Shown piece by piece: positions 59,401 through 64,000 of a stretch of 64,000 nucleotides of DNA (positions are counted from its first letter, which is position 1; each line of letters starts with the position of its first letter). Under the pieces are notes generated by a model. It was not told the origin of the DNA, made no database searches, and was given only the letters and a program-made list of their open reading frames with translations. Source of the stretch: Chrysaora quinquecirrha (lineage: Eukaryota; Cnidaria; Scyphozoa; Semaeostomeae; Pelagiidae); the NCBI GenBank assembly GCA_014526335.1, contig JACTAT010000032.1, positions 5,058,914-5,122,913 of the forward strand, in the 5' to 3' direction. A program made the position numbers and the translations under genes.

Positions 59401-62347
59401 TGTTTTGCTTAGAAAGCGATATCAGAGAAAACGGTATGCTAACACTTTCGTTTGTCATCATCAATTCATTTTCGTTGTTTGTTGCATATATCTGCGTAGT
59501 GCGTTGCGTTTCACATTCAGACAACAAGTGAGAACCAAGCTAGACTTCTAAACTTATTACATTCCTCCCACTCTTTCGGAAACAGCTACAACAACTGCAA
59601 TAACATAACGCGGTTTCCTCAGAGTGGTAGTTGTAGCGGGGTAGTTGAGTGTGAAGGAGCGTAGACTTCGTCGAATGTAATAAGTCTACTAGACTCATTA
59701 CGTGGGTCGTTAGTTTTCGCTCCGCTTCCACCCGAAACCCCGTTACAACTTCTTCAGTATAATTAGCTTGAACGATCTCTCTTTGGTGTCAGTCTCGGTT
59801 TCGTCAGCGATAAGTGGGACTCAGGGACTTATAGGTAGTAAGTGAAAAACCGGCGCAATTGCAGACATAAGGAGTTTATTTCGTTCGACAGTTAATTTTG
59901 TGGGTTAAATCAGATTTCAGCTTATCTCTTTTGATTTTAGATTGTTAAAAAATTCAAGCTCTCAGGGACGTTCTGGTGAGTTCCTATTCAATATTATTTG
60001 TTTTATGGGGCTTTATTATGTTAAGGAATAGACCTAGCATTGTGTAGTCTGACATTTCGGTGAAGTTGGGTTCCTTTACCCGGTCATAAACTTCATTTAA
60101 CACGGTCTTGTATGCAGACCTATTATTGCCAGGCCAATCTCTCACGATTCCTCCATTACACGTTTTTTTTTATAAGGAACACCTTTATAAGGAACTCGAG
60201 GCTGAAAATTCCCAAAAAATTAAGGAACTTTAAGGAACTGTCGAGGCTCGGATGAAAAACTAAGAAACTCTTTTTTAAAGAACAAGACAGTTTGTACGAA
60301 AAAGGAACATAAGTACAATATATCGTTCTTCCCCAAAAGGCTCTATTTATCCTTAAAGTAAGTAATGATGAATAGTTCCCATGAATTTGCTATAAAAATT
60401 AGTATTTATACATATCTCACGACAAGGAACAGTATAAGGAACTTTCAGCCTCATTTTGTTGAAAAATTAAGGAACTCCAGCCTCAACTCAGACAAAAGGT
60501 TCCTTATAAAAAAAAACGTGTACTTGTATCTGCTTATTCATTTCTTTTCAGCTGCTGGTGGACAGTGCTGGAACAATTCGTCAGGAGGGAATCGCTATGA
60601 AGGTAATACTTAATAAGTAGACTTCTATTTATCTCGCCCAGCATCTTTCTATTACCTAAGATTTTGTTCGTTATTCGTGTCATGAAATTAAATTTTGTCT
60701 TTAGACTGGGAAAATGGTCCAGATTCAAATCTTTATGAGACCGTTGGAAACGTGTTCCCCGTTGCTAATGGCAATTACTGTTTCTCAAAAGAAAATCTAA
60801 AAGCTGCAAGCTTTCCTGGGGATACAAAAGTGAATAGTCGTCCGGTAAGCTTTTTTGTATCCTTTTTAGCACTTCTGAATACTTTTTAGTACTTCTGAAT
60901 ACTTTGCAACGAACCAGCCTCGTTTCCACGGGGAACAATTTTTTGTTCCCGCCAGTCCCAGAAAATGTCCGTAATTGTCCGTAATATTATGAGTCCCAGT
61001 TTGAGCGATCTCGGTTTGGTCTAGTCTCGGTCGGGGGGTTAACTGGGACTCAGGTAATAAGTCCAACCTCACTTAGCTTACATATAAACCTCTGTTCGAC
61101 GAGTTTTACCTTTTGCGACTTTTTCGATTATTTACAGAAAATGCCAAAGCCGCGACAAAGAACTCAAAAGAACGAATACGACTACGCGAGACCCGCAACA
61201 TTACCGCAGGAAGGTGAATTAAGTTACCCGGATGTTGAGCAGTATGCTGATATGTCCCAAGGTGCTGCGTCGGAAAAAGAGCCATTGTTCAATGAGGATA
61301 GAAGATATGCTAATTTAGTAGATGGCACAGGGGTACAAGAGGATTCTGGAAAAGTTGATGGTCGTGTATATGAAACGGTTGGGCAACAAGGTGTTGCGGA
61401 GGCGACACCATTAATCGTTGAACGGTATGTCCAACCACAGCAAGAAATAGAGTATGCAAATGTTCATAGTCAAGGTTTGTTTTGATTTACTCATTTGCAT
61501 CCCATTCGCTGTGTGCAAGTAAAGTTTCTGTAAATTGTTCAATAGCATGCTACACGCTAGCGAATCTATACGCACCACTGTGGTGGATACGCACTACTGT
61601 GGTGATATTTTTTGTGCAGGCGTTTTGGTGAGGTAGACTTATTACATTCGTCGTAGTCTACGATCCTCCACACTCCACCACCCCGCTCCAACCAATCTGA
61701 GGAAACAGCTGTATGTTGTTGTAGTTGTTAAAAGCTGTTTCCGAAAGAGTGGGAGGAAGGTAATAAGTCTAGTGGGAGGTTTCATTTGTATACTCAAATG
61801 AGGGCCTAAGGGCCTCGTTTTCAAAAGAATTAAAAATTAAGTCATAGAGAAATTTCTACATCAGATTCGAATTCAGCACCTTCTTTTTAGGGTTGCGTCA
61901 AAGTTTTATGTTTCTCGTCCTCACGAAATTGATTTGATAGGTATTAACAGTTTGAAATTTGTAAATCATCACAATAGTCATCAGTTATTAGCATCAGAGT
62001 CTCAGCTACACTGCTCATTTACCGACCTCGGAAGGATGGACAGCTGAGTTGACTGTAGGCTTGTGGAAAGTGGTCCCGACGAGATTCGGACCCACAACCT
62101 TGCGATCGTGAGCTGAATATCTTGACCACTCGGCCACACCACCTAATGTTGTAAAATCAATGATTGTCTGTTATTCAGAGCTATTTTTTTCTAATTATGA
62201 ATTTCCATTTTTTTTCTTAATGAACGTCCCTCTAAAATGAGCGCTCCCTCTCTGCGGCTAAAATTGCCCATAAGAGAGAATACAGTAATGATGCATTTTC
62301 AAGTCTTATTCTTTTTCTTCATAAACATTTTAGGTCCACGTTGCTGA
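52884..62347 (+). CDS. Single-pass receptor-like protein with cysteine-rich head and multi-tyrosine tail (isoform A)
   Basis: Ten exons: 52884-53199, 56905-57173, 57761-57905, 58692-58882, 59285-59433, 59941-59975, 60552-60602, 60705-60844, 61138-61474 and 62334-62347. They sum to exactly 549 codons. The order is: signal peptide (LFLLILFEIVNT); a Cys-rich head with CCFCRC and FYSYQTGC; a region of about 140 residues with five cysteines and a WTYTGNSDAAW start; a Thr/Ser/Pro stalk; a transmembrane helix (VVVGLIVGSVFLLAIVAVAF) followed by RKRYQRKR; and a cytoplasmic tail of about 190 residues. The tail carries YETV twice, YANL, YANV, YPDV, YADM, YDYARP and YVQP, which are SH2-ligand type motifs. 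It ends HSQGPRC. I do not recognise the extracellular family. The layout suggests a plasma-membrane signalling receptor. Confidence 0.85.
53255..53725. repeat. (GAT)n trinucleotide region in receptor intron
   Basis: Long runs of GATGAT with drift to GATAAT and GGTGAT. The Met-rich or Ser-rich open frames here are by-products of the period. It lies between first exons A and B. Confidence 0.93.
54171..54498 (+). CDS. Alternative first exon (isoform B) of the receptor gene
   Basis: This exon has its own Met and signal-peptide-like stretch (LPVLVILILVQ). Its Cys-rich head follows the same spacing as exon A (CCTCKC, then FYSLQKGC, versus CCFCRC, then FYSYQTGC). It ends with a donor in the same phase (phase 1), so it can join the shared exon at 56905. 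The full isoform would be 552 residues. Because both exons begin with a signal peptide and have no acceptor, they should be alternative starts with separate promoters, not consecutive exons. Confidence 0.78.
54609..56122. mobile_element. 1.5-kb inverted-repeat element with repetitive arms
   Basis: The left end CACAGGTAAAA and the right end TTTTACCTGTG are inverted. Next to each end lies an array of about 290 bases made of GTGTAAT-x-CAACG-type words in opposite orientation (54620-54900 and 55830-56115). The core (54910-55820) is unique sequence with exon-like blocks on the minus strand. The structure resembles a foldback or subterminal-repeat DNA transposon. No transposase is seen. It lies in the receptor intron between first exon B and the shared exon. 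Confidence 0.75.
55000..55730 (-). CDS. Candidate microprotein exons inside the inverted-repeat element
   Basis: On the minus strand, an ATG near 55729 opens a short frame (MNLGASNWVKKEK.., 28 codons). A block with a good acceptor (aaatttcag at about 55513) reads SNWIDRKFLEMTILYICFAL, a membrane-helix-like stretch, and ends at a GTGAGT donor near 55409. Two more blocks with good acceptors (catctttag at about 55315, catttcag at about 55124) and a GTATAT donor read VNMYLINKLTEKNPGRVEI and VDTEYDCFVSFGWKLCR in one frame. The phases do not join cleanly by one base, so this is either a decayed gene, a mis-assembled one, or chance. I do not recognise the product. Confidence 0.25.
56205..56330 (-). 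repeat. Dispersed repeat G copy
   Basis: 'gatctcagtagtaggttaac' and 'gaccctggctgtcacattac' match 49190-49270. It lies in the receptor intron just outside the inverted-repeat element. Confidence 0.6.
58075..58470. repeat. Dispersed repeat F, copy 2
   Basis: It shares 'attttatgagcattcaaagt' and 'gcatccaaaacttggtattg' with 24910-25260. It lies in a receptor intron. Confidence 0.65.
59550..59688. mobile_element. Palindromic MITE family C copy
   Basis: 'aacttattacattcctccca' at the left and 'cgaatgtaataagtcta' at the right pair up. The interior 'ggaaacagctacaacaactg' is as in other copies. It lies in a receptor intron. Confidence 0.8.
60157..60522. mobile_element. MITE family H, copy 2
   Basis: The ends CACGTTTTTTTTTATAAGGA and its complement lie inside flanking TA. 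The interior repeats 'aaggaactt' words. A third, partial end of the family is near 63150-63205. It lies in a receptor intron. Confidence 0.85.
61634..61771. mobile_element. Palindromic MITE family C copy
   Basis: TAGACTTATTACATT at the left and GGTAATAAGTCTA at the right. 'gaggaaacagctgtatgttg' is inside. It lies in the last receptor intron. Confidence 0.85.
62025..62145 (-). repeat. tRNA-derived SINE family 2, copy
   Basis: On the minus strand an A box (GTGTGGCCGAGTGGTCAAGA) is followed by a B box (GGGTCCGAATCTCGTC). It is a serine/leucine-tRNA-like head without a matching acceptor stem. It lies in the last receptor intron. Confidence 0.75.
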
Positions 62348-64000
62348 TGATTAAGGGTGGAAGAAGTTAGATGAGTGAAGTGTTCATGCGTTCAGTTCAA
62401 GTCTTATACTTGTATGAATAGAAAAGGATCGAAATTTCAACCAACCACGCCTGCATAAGGTAAATAACTGAAAAACGCTCGAAATATTTATATATAAATC
62501 ACCCTTATTTATCTTTATTTTTGCACTTTGCTTGTATATTCTTAAAAGATTTTTATCGAGTTTTCGCTGATGATTTCTTCAACCAATATACAGCAGCCTC
62601 CATATTAGACTTATTTCATTCCTCCCACTCTTTCGGAAACAGCTACAACAACTACAACTACAAAATTGCTGTTTCCTCAGTGTGGAGCGGGACGGGACGC
62701 TGAGTCGTTGGAGCAGGATGGTGGAGTTTGATGGAGCGTGACTACGGCAAATGTAATAAGTCTGCCTCCATAATACGGACTCCTGTGGGACCAAATTTAT
62801 TGTCCGTCGAATATAAACTTTCGCGGTAAGAGGAATTTTCCTAGAAAACCCAGGAAAACGCCTCGTCTTGGAAAAATTTTTATCAATACACGGCTGTGTT
62901 GCGTCGCCAGTGCAAAAAAACAATGGTCATAATAATGATAGAGAGACACCTGCATGTAAGTAAAGCTCAAGACTACTCAAGGAAATTTTTGATACATAAG
63001 TAACGTACAATTTATGTGATTTTCGACCTCAAATGAATGGAACCGGCTTTCTAATTCTTGGTTATTTGCAATGATAAAAGCATTCAACATCGAAAAGTTC
63101 CTTAATGATTTTCTCTTTAATAGTATAAGTTCTTTAAATTTTAGGGCCTTCTACATGCAGGTTCCTTATAAAGTGGTTCTTTTAAAAAAAAGCGTGTGGT
63201 CCGCACAATAAAAAATGATTCTGTGTGGTGTACATATCCCCTGATTTTTTACACAGAAATTTAGGATAGATAGTAATTTGTCATTTCTTGGTGTTAACTC
63301 TATATTTTGTGTCCTCAGCCAGTTTACATAATTCTTACGTTTTGTAAAGCTGAAATATTGTATATTGACTTTTTAATCAATACATTCCAATTTTCTAATT
63401 TTCAAGATTCCCGAAGGTGTTTAGGGTTATTAGAATTTTTATATCTAAAATATTTTTGTGATAGTGGATAATTTTGCTAATTTACTTCAGTTTTATATAT
63501 ATAGGGAGATTTTTGTTATTTATTTCGTATCGCGTATTTTGAGAGATTTGCAGTAGTTACTTGTATGTATTTTTATAGACTAGATCGAATTAATTTCAAT
63601 TTCAATTTAATATATTCAAGAGTTTTGATGTCGAGAGTAATTTTTCCCGATCTATTATTTTGTTAATTGAGTGGCCGATGACTTAACGAGTTTGCTGTCG
63701 ATCGGGTCTAGGTTCGAACCTTTTACCTGTTCGGTTTCTAGAAGCCTTATGCCAGTTCAGTGTAGCGGTTTTCGCTGCAACGTTCACGACCATTCAAACG
63801 ATAAGAACTCCTTACGATGTTTGCAATGCATGTTTGTAACATGTCAAACATGATTCATGGCCTCGCAGTTGAGAGATTTCTGTTGCGTGCAGGGACATTA
63901 TGGCAGACCAAAGAATCAAGAATAGCCCCCTTTGCTTACTTATCTCTTTGCGCGGCGTTAAGCTCCAACGCCATGTTGATAATAATGATGATGACGATAT
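62348..64000. other. Downstream region of the receptor gene
   Basis: It contains a family C MITE (62606-62763), the end of a family H element (63150-63205), a tRNA-like fragment near 63672-63730 (ATGACTTAACGAG..GGTTCGAACC) and AT-rich DNA. The GAT-rich run starting near 63979 reaches the window edge. I see no exon-like stretch. Confidence 0.55.

Overview
This window is nuclear DNA from an animal. The genes are split by many introns with ordinary GT..AG borders. The sequence is AT-rich and full of short non-autonomous transposons, tRNA-like SINEs and minisatellites. The recognisable proteins (creatine kinase, RAD18, SEC13, RNA polymerase I and TFIIIC subunits, MICOS subunit MIC19) and a metazoan-type tRNA-Sec point to an invertebrate. 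A contiguous three-domain flagellar creatine kinase and a single-pass receptor with a tyrosine-rich tail would fit an anthozoan cnidarian or another early-branching or marine invertebrate. The lineage cannot be fixed from this sequence alone.

Layout from left to right: (1) 353-4887 (+), the 3' part of an unidentified coiled-coil protein with a duplicated exon in one intron. (2) about 5540-6710 (-), a broken or mis-assembled small membrane-protein gene. (3) 6.7-9.6 kb, repeats. (4) 9626-18644 (-), a triple-domain flagellar creatine kinase with an acylated N-terminus. (5) 19445-21792 (-), the RNA polymerase I subunit RPA34/POLR1G. It is head to head with (6) RAD18, 21975-32312 (+). (7) 32639-32725 (+), tRNA-Sec, which runs straight into a 14-bp minisatellite. 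(8) 34283-42001 (-), SEC13, head to head with (9) GTF3C6, 42397-44316 (+). (10) 44874-47032 (-), a short coiled-coil protein whose last intron is a 1-kb minisatellite; it is head to head with (11) MIC19/CHCHD3, 47363-51404 (+). (12) 52884-62347 (+), a single-pass receptor with two alternative signal-peptide first exons and a long tyrosine-motif tail. A 1.5-kb inverted-repeat element sits inside its first intron. (13) 62.3-64 kb, repeats.

Most genes here are housekeeping genes arranged in three divergent pairs that share short promoter spacers. Exon phases add up exactly in nearly all gene models. The exceptions are four places where one base is missing (two in creatine kinase domain 2, one in SEC13, one in POLR1G). 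These look like consensus errors rather than gene death. The most unusual content is the receptor with alternative cysteine-rich heads, the PIP-like plus SIM-like pair in the RAD18 tail, the uneven intron pattern of the triple creatine kinase, and the inverted-repeat element holding microprotein-like exons.
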